Positions 1 to 6,750 of a DNA stretch of 64,000 nucleotides are shown piece by piece. The stretch is from the NCBI GenBank assembly GCA_025934645.1, contig JAICWY010000002.1, positions 1 through 64,000 of the forward strand, written 5' to 3'. Under the pieces are notes generated by a model that did not search any database, was not told where the DNA came from, and saw only the letters and a program-made list of their open reading frames with translations. Position 1 is the first letter of the stretch. Each line of letters starts with the position of its first letter. The translations under genes and the position numbers were made by a program. This DNA is from Vulcanimicrobiia bacterium. GTDB taxonomy: Bacteria; Vulcanimicrobiota; Vulcanimicrobiia; Vulcanimicrobiales; Vulcanimicrobiaceae.

Positions 1-2
1 AG

Positions 3-140
3 CCGGCAGTGGATTGGGCCGCGACGAAAACGCTGAACGAAGATTTCAATCCGGATGTGGACGGCTGCGAGTCATTCGCCATGAACGACAAGAGCGTCTG
101 CGAATGGCAGGCGGGACAGTTCCGCTACGTGGCGCGCTAA
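3..140 (+). CDS. C-terminal fragment of an unrecognised protein
   Basis: An open frame runs in from the window edge and stops with TAA at 138-140, giving the last 45 residues of a protein (ending FRYVAR). The fragment is acidic, has two cysteines and two tryptophans, and matches no family I recognise. Its stop overlaps the stop of the convergent minus-strand gene by about 4 bp, which fits the very tight packing seen elsewhere in this window. The gene body lies outside the window, so no function can be given. Confidence 0.5.
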   Translation, partial: PAVDWAATKTLNEDFNPDVDGCESFAMNDKSVCEWQAGQFRYVAR

Positions 141-847
141 GTTCCCGTAACCGTTGTTTTATACATGCGCGGACAGAGCAGCGTGTCTTCCGGTTTGTCG
201 GCGACGTAGTCGATCACGTCTTCGCTGACGTTGAAATGCGTCATCGACGGCCAACGCGTAAACGTGACATCCGTGGGCAGCCGCACGTAATGATAGCCGC
301 CCTGTGAGTCTTGCAACTGCATCGCCATTACAGCGGGCATCACTTGCGCGAGAGCCTGGTTCGGAAAGATCGACGCGTAATATCCGTCGGAATCGCTTTG
401 CACGCGAATGTCGGCGCCGACCGGATTACCAACCGGACCGTTGCACTTCGTACTGTGGCCGAATACCATGAGCGTCGGATGAACGTACGCGAATGAGAAG
501 GGCGATTCGCCCATGACGAGCATCGGGACCACCGGTTTGGACGTGCCCGGATCGAGCGAAACGTCCAGGCTGCGATCGCGCCCGCTCAGCACGGTGAAAT
601 AGTCGACGTCTCCGCACTGCGAACCGTTCGCTTTCGCACTGAGCGCCATTCGATAGGTTCCAAAGGGGAGATCGAACTCGAACCGCGGCGTCTTGCCCAT
701 GCCGGGCTCGATTTGGAACGTCTGGTCGAGCTGCGTGCGATCCAGACGGTCGGTGACGGTGACGCGTAGCGGCACCGTACGCGCAACCGACGCTTTTGCG
801 ACGGCACTGCACAGGGACACGTGCAGGGCGATGTGCGAGAGGTCCAT
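137..847 (-). CDS. hypothetical protein, possibly exported, beta-rich
   Basis: This is an unrecognised protein of about 236 residues. The frame is open further upstream (to 913), but that extension runs through the terminator of the neighbouring tRNA, so the ATG at 847 is preferred. The protein then starts MDLSHIALHVSLCSAVAKA, which is at best a weak signal-like segment. The body has alternating hydrophobic and polar residues typical of beta sandwiches, a conserved-looking PFGTYRMALSAKA segment and four to five cysteines (for example in STKCNGP and LLCPRMYK), suggesting an extracytoplasmic fold. It is convergent with the fragment at 3-140. No catalytic motif was recognised. Confidence 0.6.
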   Translation of the reverse strand: MDLSHIALHVSLCSAVAKASVARTVPLRVTVTDRLDRTQLDQTFQIEPGMGKTPRFEFDLPFGTYRMALSAKANGSQCGDVDYFTVLSGRDRSLDVSLDPGTSKPVVPMLVMGESPFSFAYVHPTLMVFGHSTKCNGPVGNPVGADIRVQSDSDGYYASIFPNQALAQVMPAVMAMQLQDSQGGYHYVRLPTDVTFTRWPSMTHFNVSEDVIDYVADKPEDTLLCPRMYKTTVTGT

Positions 848-910
848 ATCTTCGCAACGGTATTCTTGCGCCGGAAGTGACGCGCCCGCTTGATTTCTCG
901 CGATCCGGCC

Positions 911-947
911 CAAAAAAGCCCCGGCCTTTTACGACCGGGGCTTCTTT
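911..947 (-). terminator. Rho-independent terminator after tRNA-Ser(CGA)
   Basis: Read on the minus strand, a GC-rich stem (GCCCCGG / CCGGGGC) with a short loop is followed by a run of six T. It lies 5 nt beyond the 3' end of the tRNA-Ser gene. Confidence 0.85.
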
Positions 948-951
948 ACTT

Positions 952-1039
952 CGGAGAGGGAGAGATTCGAACTCTCGAGACGCTCATCACGTCTGCCCGC
1001 TTTCGAGGCGGGTGCCTTCAACCACTCGACCACCTCTCC
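952..1039 (-). tRNA. tRNA-Ser (anticodon CGA)
   Basis: The minus strand folds into a class II tRNA. The acceptor is GGAGAGG/CCTCTCC, the D arm begins TGGTCGAGTGG, the anticodon stem-loop is CCCGC-CTCGAAA-GCGGG with anticodon CGA, there is a long variable arm of the serine type, and the T loop is TTCGAAT. CCA is not encoded. A strong terminator follows. Confidence 0.95.
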
Positions 1040-1099
1040 GTGGTTGCAGCGCCGACAAACCCCCGCTGATTCGCGGATTCGGCGCAAATCCTTTTCGCT

Positions 1100-1543
1100 T
1101 CAGCGGCGTTTACGGAAAAATGCCTGAAGCTGCTCCGCGGTCTCCGTTTCTAGCACGCCGGGCGTGACTTCCATCCGGTGGTTGAGGGACGGGTGCTGAA
1201 CCAAATCGAGCACACTTCCGGCCGCTCCGCCTTTAGGGTCGCGGCATCCATAAACGAGCCGCTTTACGCGCGCAGCGACCATCGCACCGGCACACATGAC
1301 GCAAGGTTCTTTAGTGACATACACGGTTGCATCCGAGAGCCGCCACGCGTGCAGCGTCTGCGCCGCTTCTTGCAGCAGCAGCATCTCAGCGTGTGCTGTC
1401 GCGTCCGGCCGCGATTCTTTCTCGTTCTTCGCTTCCAGGACGAGATCGCCACTCACCAGCACGGCACCGATCGGAACATCGCCGGCTTCTTCCGCCCGCG
1501 CCGCCATCTCCATGGCCTTCCGGATATACTCTTCGTCAGTCAT
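1100..1543 (-). CDS. tadA: tRNA adenosine(34) deaminase TadA
   Basis: This enzyme converts adenosine 34 to inosine in tRNA-Arg(ACG), allowing one tRNA to read CGU, CGC and CGA. The 147-residue product has the cytidine-deaminase fold signature: HAE near residue 50 (zinc ligand and proton shuttle) and PCVMCAGA near residue 81 (two zinc-binding cysteines), plus the TadA-specific VYGCRDPKGGAAGS segment. Length matches the family. The substrate tRNA-Arg(ACG) is encoded at 2201-2277 in the same cluster. Start ATG at 1543 begins MTDEEYIRKAMEMA, typical of TadA. Confidence 0.96.
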   Translation of the reverse strand: MTDEEYIRKAMEMAARAEEAGDVPIGAVLVSGDLVLEAKNEKESRPDATAHAEMLLLQEAAQTLHAWRLSDATVYVTKEPCVMCAGAMVAARVKRLVYGCRDPKGGAAGSVLDLVQHPSLNHRMEVTPGVLETETAEQLQAFFRKRR

Positions 1544-1570
1544 TCAAACGGTATCACATAAAAGCGCGAT

Positions 1571-1593
1571 GGACCGGCATGAATCGCCGGTCC
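1571..1593 (-). terminator. hairpin, probable weak terminator after tRNA-Arg(CCG)
   Basis: A perfect 8-bp inverted repeat (GGACCGGC / GCCGGTCC) with a 7-nt loop lies 18 nt beyond the tRNA-Arg 3' end. On the minus strand a T-rich stretch (CTTTT) appears only about 8 nt after the stem, so termination may be weak. Confidence 0.5.
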
Positions 1594-1610
1594 ATTCGCA
1601 CGATACTTCA

Positions 1611-1684
1611 CGCGCTCGAAAGGATTCGAACCTTCGACCCCTACCTTCGGAGGGTAGTGCTCTATCCAGCTGAGCTACGAGCGC
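1611..1684 (-). tRNA. tRNA-Arg (anticodon CCG)
   Basis: The minus strand folds as a class I tRNA. The acceptor is GCGCTCG/CGAGCGC, the D arm is GCTCAGCTGGATAGAGC, the anticodon stem-loop is CTACC-CTCCGAA-GGTAG with anticodon CCG, and the T loop is TTCGAAT. CCA is not encoded. It starts 7 nt after the stop of the small gene at 1691-1924 and may be co-transcribed with it. Confidence 0.95.
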
Positions 1685-1690
1685 ATGCGC

Positions 1691-1924
1691 TTAGCGCTGG
1701 TTTTCTTGCGAGCCTGCGCTGGGGATGTGCTTGAAAAGGTCGAGTTTGTGGTCGACCAATCCTTTGTAGAACTTACGCACGCAATCGGGATGCCCGAAGA
1801 AATAGGTTCGCGCGTAAGCTAAGTCATCGCCGGAGCTGTCCGGAACGTAGTGCGAAATCTCAATCTCTTCCATCTGATTGCGGTCAACCGGATGGGGACA
1901 GAAATCGCACGGGATTGTTGACAT
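1691..1924 (-). CDS. small hypothetical protein with CxxC motif
   Basis: An unrecognised 77-residue protein. It begins MSTIPCDFCPHPV and later carries FFGHPDCVRKFYKG, so one CxxC plus a downstream His and Cys could make a single zinc site, like small zinc-ribbon or treble-clef proteins. The rest is charged and soluble with no membrane segment. It sits between tRNA-Met and tRNA-Arg on the same strand, 7 nt upstream of the latter. The reading frame and codon use look normal for this genome, but without a homologue the coding call is moderate. Confidence 0.55.
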   Translation of the reverse strand: MSTIPCDFCPHPVDRNQMEEIEISHYVPDSSGDDLAYARTYFFGHPDCVRKFYKGLVDHKLDLFKHIPSAGSQENQR

Positions 1925-1949
1925 GGTTTGCTGCTTACCCCGGCTTCGT

Positions 1950-1980
1950 CAGTTCCGGCCGCGCGGAACGGCCGGAACTG
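1950..1980 (-). other. strong hairpin between tRNA-Met and small gene
   Basis: An 11-bp perfect inverted repeat (CAGTTCCGGCC / GGCCGGAACTG) lies 9 nt beyond the 3' end of tRNA-Met. There is no T tract on either side, so it may be a processing or Rho-type boundary rather than an intrinsic terminator. Confidence 0.55.
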
Positions 1981-1989
1981 CGGAAAATC

Positions 1990-2061
1990 TGACTCGGGTA
2001 GGATTTGAACCTACGACCTAGGGCTTATGAGTCCCCCGCTCTACCACTGAGCTACCGAGCC
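1990..2061 (-). tRNA. tRNA with anticodon CAT, probably elongator Met
   Basis: On the minus strand the acceptor is GGCTCGG pairing with CCGAGTC, followed by discriminator A. The D arm is GCTCAGTGGTAGAGC, the anticodon loop is CTCATAA with anticodon CAT, and the T loop is TTCAAAT. The first acceptor pair is G-C, so it is not an initiator tRNA. A CAT tRNA read as Ile2 after lysidine modification cannot be excluded from sequence alone. Confidence 0.9.
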
Positions 2062-2156
2062 ACGTGTACGGACGTACGCGTTCGACGCTCTACTCTACCA
2101 AACCCCGCACCCACGTTTCAAGCCTCGATGTCGGAAAAGAACCCCCGCTCGACTGC

Positions 2157-2192
2157 TACAAAAAGAAAAGAGCCCGCCGGTTCGCGGGCTCT
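2157..2192 (-). terminator. Rho-independent terminator after tRNA-Arg(ACG)
   Basis: On the minus strand an AGAGCCCGC / GCGGGCTCT stem is followed by TTTTCTTTTT, starting 8 nt past the encoded CCA end of tRNA-Arg(ACG). Confidence 0.88.
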
Positions 2193-2200
2193 TTCGTCAA

Positions 2201-2277
2201 TGGCGCGGTCGGAGGGACTCGAACCCCCAACCTACAAGTTCGTAGCCTGTTGCTCTATCCAATTGAGCTACGACCGC
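2201..2277 (-). tRNA. tRNA-Arg (anticodon ACG), CCA encoded
   Basis: On the minus strand the acceptor is GCGGTCG/CGACCGC with discriminator G and a genome-encoded CCA. The D arm is GCTCAATTGGATAGAGC, the anticodon stem-loop is ACAGG-CTACGAA-CTTGT with anticodon ACG, and the T loop is TTCGAGT. A34 is the expected substrate of TadA (1100-1543). It is the only one of the five tRNAs here with an encoded CCA. Confidence 0.95.
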
Positions 2278-2285
2278 ACACAGCC

Positions 2286-2310
2286 GCGACAACTACGTCG
2301 CTTTTTTATT
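2286..2310 (+). terminator. terminator-like hairpin on the plus strand
   Basis: GCGAC-6 nt-GTCGC is followed by six T, A and four T on the plus strand. No plus-strand gene is visible upstream, because the tRNAs here are on the minus strand. It would end an antisense or unannotated plus-strand transcript, or it may be fortuitous. Confidence 0.45.
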
Positions 2311-2400
2311 TTCCCCTCCACGCCTTTTCTCGCACCGCGAGTAACACGCGACGCAACACCACACGCTTCTTTATTCCTGATCACCGCGAACGCGGCACTT

Positions 2401-2460
2401 TCGGACACGTGGGGGCCCCGCAACAAGCGGGGGGCGGGGAGCGGCGAAGCCCGGACCGCC
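2401..2460 (-). repeat. diverged copy of the structured intergenic repeat
   Basis: The stretch 2311-2477 has no gene. Read on the minus strand, 2401-2460 holds a GCTTCGCCG motif, a C-rich stretch and a CCCCGC-TTGTT-GCGGGG hairpin followed by CCCCC. This is the same order of elements as the repeats at 12644-12741 and 30288-30385 (GCTTCGGCCG, C-rich, CCCC-hairpin-GGGG, CCC). Loop and stem sequences differ, so kinship is tentative. Confidence 0.4.
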
Positions 2461-2477
2461 TTTCAACCTCCGGGGAT

Positions 2478-2505
2478 CTTTTTCAACGCAATGCGTTGAA
2501 AAAAG
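2478..2505 (-). terminator. bidirectional terminator after tRNA-Ser(GCT)
   Basis: CTTTTTCAACGCA / TGCGTTGAAAAAG form a near-perfect palindrome starting 4 nt beyond the tRNA-Ser 3' end. T runs on both strands allow it to work in either direction. Confidence 0.8.
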
Positions 2506-2508
2506 ACC

Positions 2509-2596
2509 CGGAGAGGGAGGGATTCGAACCCTCGGACGGTTTTTGACCGTCGGTCATTTAGCAAACGACTGGTTTCAGCCACTCACCCACCTCTCC
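2509..2596 (-). tRNA. tRNA-Ser (anticodon GCT)
   Basis: A class II tRNA on the minus strand. The acceptor is GGAGAGG/CCTCTCC, the D arm is GGGTGAGTGGCTGAAACC, the anticodon stem-loop is GTCGT-TTGCTAA-ATGAC with anticodon GCT, there is a long variable arm, and the T loop is TTCGAAT. CCA is not encoded. Confidence 0.95.
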
Positions 2597-2614
2597 GTGG
2601 CAAGGCCGCCGACC

Positions 2615-2623
2615 ACTATACCA
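2615..2623 (-). promoter_or_regulatory. extended -10 promoter of tRNA-Ser(GCT)
   Basis: On the minus strand TGGTATAGT (TGn extension plus a near-consensus -10) lies 18 nt before the tRNA 5' end, predicting a transcription start near 2608. No convincing -35 is seen. The same TGGTATAAT arrangement occurs upstream of rpmE. Confidence 0.65.
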
Positions 2624-2648
2624 CATGCGGTCGGCGCGCACCTAGCGG

Positions 2649-3191
2649 TTACGCGGGTGCGTGCGGCGCCGTCGGTGGCGGCTCGTCCACGACTTCCGGA
2701 ACGATTGGCGTTTCTTTACGAACCGGCGCGCGCCAGAGCAGCGCGTCGATGCCGGCGACCCGCCCTGCCGGGACGGCAAGCATCATAAACGAGAGCATGA
2801 ACGCGGCCGCATCGAGCGTACCGATCGTCGTCCACGACGCGAACTCACCGTTCAGCGCCATATAGTTCAGCGCGAGAAAACATCCGACCAGGCCGCCGAA
2901 GCGCGTGAAGACGCCTAACAGCAAACTGCAGCCGACGAGCACTTCACCCAACCGCACGAGTTCCGCAAAAAGTACGATATTCGGAATCACGACGCTGCCG
3001 AGAAAGCCGTGATAAAAGCCGGTTTGCGTCGTGGCGGCGCGCTGCACGGCTTGCCCCATGAACCCGTCGGGCGGCATGAACGCGGCGGAGTTCAAAAACT
3101 TCGGAATTCCGTGCGAAAGCCAAAAACAGCCGGCATACACGCGCAGTATCGTGAACCAGCCGGCGTACGTCCAGTGCGACGGCATTCTCAT
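2649..3191 (-). CDS. DoxX family membrane protein
   Basis: A 180-residue integral membrane protein of the DoxX/SURF4-like superfamily, often linked to quinone or redox functions but biochemically poorly defined. Visible signs are four hydrophobic segments and the family signatures RVYAGCFWLSHGIPKF near residue 16 and RLGEVLVGCSLLLGVFTRFGG near residue 85. There is a Pro-rich cytosolic tail. The frame is open upstream, but the ATG at 3191 overlaps the stop of the preceding glycosyltransferase gene as ATGA, the coupling style used throughout this region, so that start is chosen. Confidence 0.85.
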   Translation of the reverse strand: MRMPSHWTYAGWFTILRVYAGCFWLSHGIPKFLNSAAFMPPDGFMGQAVQRAATTQTGFYHGFLGSVVIPNIVLFAELVRLGEVLVGCSLLLGVFTRFGGLVGCFLALNYMALNGEFASWTTIGTLDAAAFMLSFMMLAVPAGRVAGIDALLWRAPVRKETPIVPEVVDEPPPTAPHAPA

Positions 3192-4330
3192 GCGATAGCT
3201 TCCCCCCTCTGTGATTGTATCGCGACCGCCCGGATCGCGGCCGCAATCTCGAACGCGGCGCGCGGTTTGCTGAGCGGCTGCATTGCCGCACGCATTGCAT
3301 CCAACTTCCCCGGCGTGGCGAACAGCGCTTGTATCGTGCGGGTGAGATCGCGTTCGTTCTTCGCGCGCACCGCGGCGCGCCGCTGAACGAGATAGCGCGT
3401 ATTGCGTTCTTCCTGCCCGGGCAACGGTTTGAAAAGCACCATCGGAATCTGCGCGGCCAGAGCTTCTGACGAAGTAAGGCCGCCCGGCTTTGTGACGATG
3501 AGATCGCACGCGTGCATGTACTCGTGAACGTTGTTCACGAATCGCTCGACACGCACCGGATAGTGGACCTTGTGCGCGTATTCCAGCACGCGTTGCTCGG
3601 AACGTTTGCTGCGGCCGACGATTGCGACGGCGCAGAGCGGTTCTTCCACCTTATCGAGCGCGCGCATCATCGTCTCGAGCGGTCCGATGCCCAGGCCCCC
3701 GCCCATGATGAGCGCCAAGCGCCGGTCGCGCGGGAGCCCAAGGTGCTCGCGCAGCGCGTCGGGATCGGCATTGACTTCACCGAACGCCGCTTTGACGGGT
3801 ATGCCGGAAACGACGATGCGGTCGCGTGACACGCCGCGGGCGACGAGCGCATCGCGCATCTCATCCGTTGCCACGGCGTAGCCTTCGATGTTGTCGTGAA
3901 TCCAGAAGGCGTGCACGACGAAATCCGTGACGATGCCGAAGACCGGCGGCGAATCCGCGAACTGCTTTTTATACTCCGCCATCACGCCGCACGGAAACGC
4001 GTGCGTGCAGATGACGATGTCGGGCCGTACGTCTTGGATGAGCCGGCGCAAATTACCGGCCGTGAACTGATGGATCCACGCGCGGAACGGCCCCACTTCG
4101 GTTGCGCGTTCGGCGCGGTTGTACAAGAAGCGGTACATCTGCGGAATCGTTTTCACCATTCGCAGGTATCCGTCCGAGACGACGCGCGAGACGACCGATG
4201 CGGCGTATTTGTACGAATCGACGACGGTCGCTTCGAACTGCGGATCGCCGTCTGCCAATGCGGCGCGAAGCGCGTTCGCTGCCGAGGTGTGGCCTACGCC
4301 GACATTAGCGGAAAGAAACAGCGCTCGGAT
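3188..4330 (-). CDS. monogalactosyl/diglucosyl-diacylglycerol synthase-like glycosyltransferase (GT28 type)
   Basis: Resembles MGDG synthases and Bacillus UgtP, which transfer hexose from UDP-sugar to diacylglycerol at the inner membrane face. The C-terminal GT-B half has IMGGGLGIGP, the GRSKRSE region, VNNVHEYMHACDLIVTKPGGLTSSEALA (given here as positions about 270-300) and the PGQEERN motif. The only standard start (TTG at 4258) would delete the lipid-binding N-terminal motif; in-frame sequence upstream encodes ALFLSANVGVGHTSAANAL, the expected GxGH loop. No ATG, GTG or TTG lies further upstream, so translation probably begins at ATC 4330, overlapping the stop of the DUF1292 gene as TAATC. 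Followed by DoxX with an ATGA overlap. Confidence 0.82.
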   Translation of the reverse strand: MRALFLSANVGVGHTSAANALRAALADGDPQFEATVVDSYKYAASVVSRVVSDGYLRMVKTIPQMYRFLYNRAERATEVGPFRAWIHQFTAGNLRRLIQDVRPDIVICTHAFPCGVMAEYKKQFADSPPVFGIVTDFVVHAFWIHDNIEGYAVATDEMRDALVARGVSRDRIVVSGIPVKAAFGEVNADPDALREHLGLPRDRRLALIMGGGLGIGPLETMMRALDKVEEPLCAVAIVGRSKRSEQRVLEYAHKVHYPVRVERFVNNVHEYMHACDLIVTKPGGLTSSEALAAQIPMVLFKPLPGQEERNTRYLVQRRAAVRAKNERDLTRTIQALFATPGKLDAMRAAMQPLSKPRAAFEIAAAIRAVAIQSQRGEAIA

Positions 4331-4611
4331 TACTCGCCGCCCCCTTCTCCTTCGCCCGACTCCTCGGCGAGGACGAAAAAGTCGTCCAGAATCTCTTGCG
4401 CCAGGTCGTCGTCGTCGAGCAGATTGCCCTTGGCATCGGTGACCACGAATTCGTCTTCCTGCTCGCAGTAGAGCACCGCGTAGGCGTTATTTTCCTCGTC
4501 TTCGACCAGACCCACGACTTCGAATTCGAGCTGCTTTTCGTCCGTGGTCTGAATGACGAGCACGTCGCGCAATTCGAGCGGTTGAGATTGGCCTTCGCCG
4601 TTGGTCGACAT
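4330..4611 (-). CDS. DUF1292 family protein (YrzB-like)
   Basis: A small acidic protein of 93 residues. The DUF1292 core is visible: LEFEVVGLVEDEENNAYAVL followed by EQEDEFVVTD and a Glu/Gly-rich tail (EESGEGEGGGE). The family is common in Firmicutes, where yrzB lies between ruvX (yrrK) and mltG (yrrL). Here it follows mltG, 9 nt downstream. Function is unknown. Its end carries GGAG/GGGGG stretches that can act as ribosome-binding site for the glycosyltransferase gene that starts within its stop codon. Confidence 0.85.
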   Translation of the reverse strand: MSTNGEGQSQPLELRDVLVIQTTDEKQLEFEVVGLVEDEENNAYAVLYCEQEDEFVVTDAKGNLLDDDDLAQEILDDFFVLAEESGEGEGGGE

Positions 4612-4620
4612 TGAGCTCTC

Positions 4621-5607
4621 CTACTTCAGATATTTCGCGATGTTTGCGGTCTGCTCCGCGAGCGTCTTTGCGAACGCGTGGTGCCCGTTGCCTTTGTAGA
4701 CGTAATACAGATACGGCGAGGGCTTGGGATTGAGCGCGGCGACGATGGAGGGCTCGCCCGGATTGGCGATAGGCGTCGGCGGAAGCCCTTGGTGCAGATA
4801 GGTGTTGTACGGCGAATCGGTCTTCAAGTCCCCGTACGTGATGACGTCGTGATGCTGCGGGAGCACGTATTCGATCGACGCATCGACTTCCAGCGGCATG
4901 CCGATGCGCAGCCGGTTGTAATATACGCCGGCCATGAGCGCGCGCTCGTCGTCGGCTTTGGCTTCGCGTTCGATGAGCGAGGCGAGAACGATCGCCTGCG
5001 GCACCGTCAGTCCGTGTGCCTTTGCCTTTTGCGCCGCGCCGGGCGGAAGCTCTCTCTGAAACTGCGCCGTCATCATTTGCGCGACGCTTTGCGGCGTCGC
5101 ATCGAGCGGAACCAAATAGGTGCTGGGAAAGAGATAGCCCTCCAAGTTCTTCGTTCGCACGCCGCCCACGACGATGCTCTGGTGCATAAATGTCTGCTCG
5201 TAAGCCTGCGCGCTGCCCAAGCCGTTCTCTTGCAAGCGCTGCGCGATTTGCTTTGCCGTGAAGCCTTCGGGAATGGTGACCCATTTCGCGATTTGCGCGC
5301 CGCCGCTTACCAGCTGAGCCAATACGTTCGCCGCCGATACGTGCGGTTGAAAACGAAACGCGCCCGCGCGCGCCGCCGTATCGGCATGGCGCAACTTCGC
5401 GTAGACGCGAAACGCCGTGATATTGCCGATCACGCCGTTCTTTGCGAGCTGGTCGGCGATATCGTGAAACGTGGATCCGCGTGGGACGATGACGTGCGTA
5501 ATTTCGGCCGGATGCGAGCGGTCGGCGAAAATCGCATAACCGAACCAGCCGGCGAGCACGGCGGCGATGAGAATGAGGACGGCAACGGCGCTAGCGGCGG
5601 CGCGCAA
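4621..5607 (-). CDS. mltG: endolytic peptidoglycan transglycosylase MltG
   Basis: MltG cleaves nascent glycan strands at the outer face of the membrane and is thought to set chain length. The 328-residue protein has one N-terminal membrane segment (residues about 5-27), a LysM-like region (ITHVIVPRGSTFHDIADQL), then the YceG domain with LEGYLFPSTY, ASLIEREA (Glu213 is the expected catalytic acid) and GVYYNRLRIGMPLEVDASIEY. The end carries TPIANPGEPSIVAALNP. It overlaps the end of ruvX by about 17 bp and is followed by DUF1292, a conserved Firmicute-like neighbourhood. Confidence 0.96.
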   Translation of the reverse strand: MRAAASAVAVLILIAAVLAGWFGYAIFADRSHPAEITHVIVPRGSTFHDIADQLAKNGVIGNITAFRVYAKLRHADTAARAGAFRFQPHVSAANVLAQLVSGGAQIAKWVTIPEGFTAKQIAQRLQENGLGSAQAYEQTFMHQSIVVGGVRTKNLEGYLFPSTYLVPLDATPQSVAQMMTAQFQRELPPGAAQKAKAHGLTVPQAIVLASLIEREAKADDERALMAGVYYNRLRIGMPLEVDASIEYVLPQHHDVITYGDLKTDSPYNTYLHQGLPPTPIANPGEPSIVAALNPKPSPYLYYVYKGNGHHAFAKTLAEQTANIAKYLK

Positions 5608-6001
5608 GGTACGTCTCCAAGATTAACGCGGCAGCCATTTTATCCACGACGGTTTTGCGTTTTGCGCGGCTCACATCGGCTGCGATAAGCGTCTTCGTGG
5701 CCTGCGCGGTGGTCATGCGTTCGTCGACGCGGTGGATGGCGCCGCCGTACACGCGCTGCAGCTGCTCCACAAACCGATCGATCTTCTCGGCCGCCAAGCC
5801 GCGTTGGCCGCTTAGGGTGACGGGATCGCCCACGACGATCTCTCCGGCGGCATACTCGCTCGCTATCTGAGCGATCCGCTGCAAGTCGTCTTTGATGTTC
5901 GTTCGTTCGATGACGGTGACGGGAAGCGCGAATGTGCCGCCGGGGTCGGCGACCGCGACGCCGATGCGCTTGGTGCCGACGTCGAGTGCGAGCAATGGCA
6001 T
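5591..6001 (-). CDS. ruvX: Holliday junction resolvase-like RuvX (YqgF)
   Basis: A 136-residue RNase H-fold protein of the YqgF/RuvX family, involved in 16S rRNA 5' end processing and proposed as a Holliday junction resolvase. Family signatures are ALDVGTKRIGVAVAD at the N-terminus (first acidic residue Asp7), EIVVGDPVTLSGQRG near residue 54 and VDERMTTAQA near residue 98, with a final Asp in VDKMAAALILETYL. The ATG at 6001 overlaps the recO stop as TAATG; longer in-frame extension upstream is recO antiframe. Confidence 0.93.
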   Translation of the reverse strand: MPLLALDVGTKRIGVAVADPGGTFALPVTVIERTNIKDDLQRIAQIASEYAAGEIVVGDPVTLSGQRGLAAEKIDRFVEQLQRVYGGAIHRVDERMTTAQATKTLIAADVSRAKRKTVVDKMAAALILETYLARRR

Positions 6002-6750
6002 TAGGCGCCCCTTACGAATTCCAGCGCGTGGAGTCCCGCTTTCGGCCGCCGGCCGAGGTGATGGTTGACCAGGGCCTCGATCGCTTGCGTAACGCGGCGC
6101 GTAGCGCGCATGGTTACGGGCACACTCCCGCCGCGTTGCGCTGTAAGCGCACGCAAGTTCTCCATATCTTGCGCGTCCAGCACTAAAACTTCGCGCCACG
6201 TGACGCGGCACGCGGCGCAGCCGAAGCCGGCTTGTTCTTGATCGAGCCAGATGTCTTGCTCGAGCGCCTTTCCGCAGCGCGCGCATGCGTCGACGGGCGG
6301 CGCAAGCCCGAGCATCTCCAGCAGCCGCCACGAGAATCGCGGAATGAGCGCCAGCGGCTCACCGCTGCGGCCGAGCGCGCCGAGCGCGGACGAGAGCAAC
6401 GCATACACGTCGGGCAGCGGCAGGTCCGGTTCGCAAAACGCATCCACCATTTCCACGGCGAGATTCGCCGCGGCGTACCGTTCGGGCTCGACGAGATTCT
6501 GCCAATGCGCTTCTTGGATCTCCGCCGAAACAACGACGTCCAAGTTACGTCCGCGATGCATGCCGAGCAGCGCTTCGTTCGCAAACTCCAAGCGGCCGGC
6601 GAGATGGCTTTTTGTGCGCCGCACGCCCTTGGCGATCGCGTCGATCTTGCCGCGCTCGGTGGTGAAGAGCGTCAGAATGCGGTCCGCTTCGCCGTAGGTG
6701 CGCCCGCGTAAGACGATCGCCGCAGTCTTATACGCCCGGGCGGACGTCAT
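6001..6750 (-). CDS. recO: DNA repair protein RecO
   Basis: RecO helps load RecA on SSB-coated single-stranded DNA in the RecF pathway. The 249-residue protein has the N-terminal OB fold (AIVLRGRTYGEADRILTLFT, GKIDAIAKGVRRTKS), a helical middle, and a CxxC...CxxC zinc finger (CARCGK near 160 and CAAC near 182), then a C-terminal helical region. Length is normal. It overlaps cdd upstream (ATGA-type) and ruvX downstream (TAATG), placing it in the same operon. Confidence 0.95.
   Translation of the reverse strand: MTSARAYKTAAIVLRGRTYGEADRILTLFTTERGKIDAIAKGVRRTKSHLAGRLEFANEALLGMHRGRNLDVVVSAEIQEAHWQNLVEPERYAAANLAVEMVDAFCEPDLPLPDVYALLSSALGALGRSGEPLALIPRFSWRLLEMLGLAPPVDACARCGKALEQDIWLDQEQAGFGCAACRVTWREVLVLDAQDMENLRALTAQRGGSVPVTMRATRRVTQAIEALVNHHLGRRPKAGLHALEFVRGA

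Noticed and set aside
1950-1980. Hairpin considered as an intrinsic terminator of tRNA-Met
   Set aside because: There is no T tract on either strand. Kept as a hairpin only.
4678-5688. Plus-strand frame opposite mltG
   Set aside because: Antisense shadow of MltG; no plausible start signal or composition.
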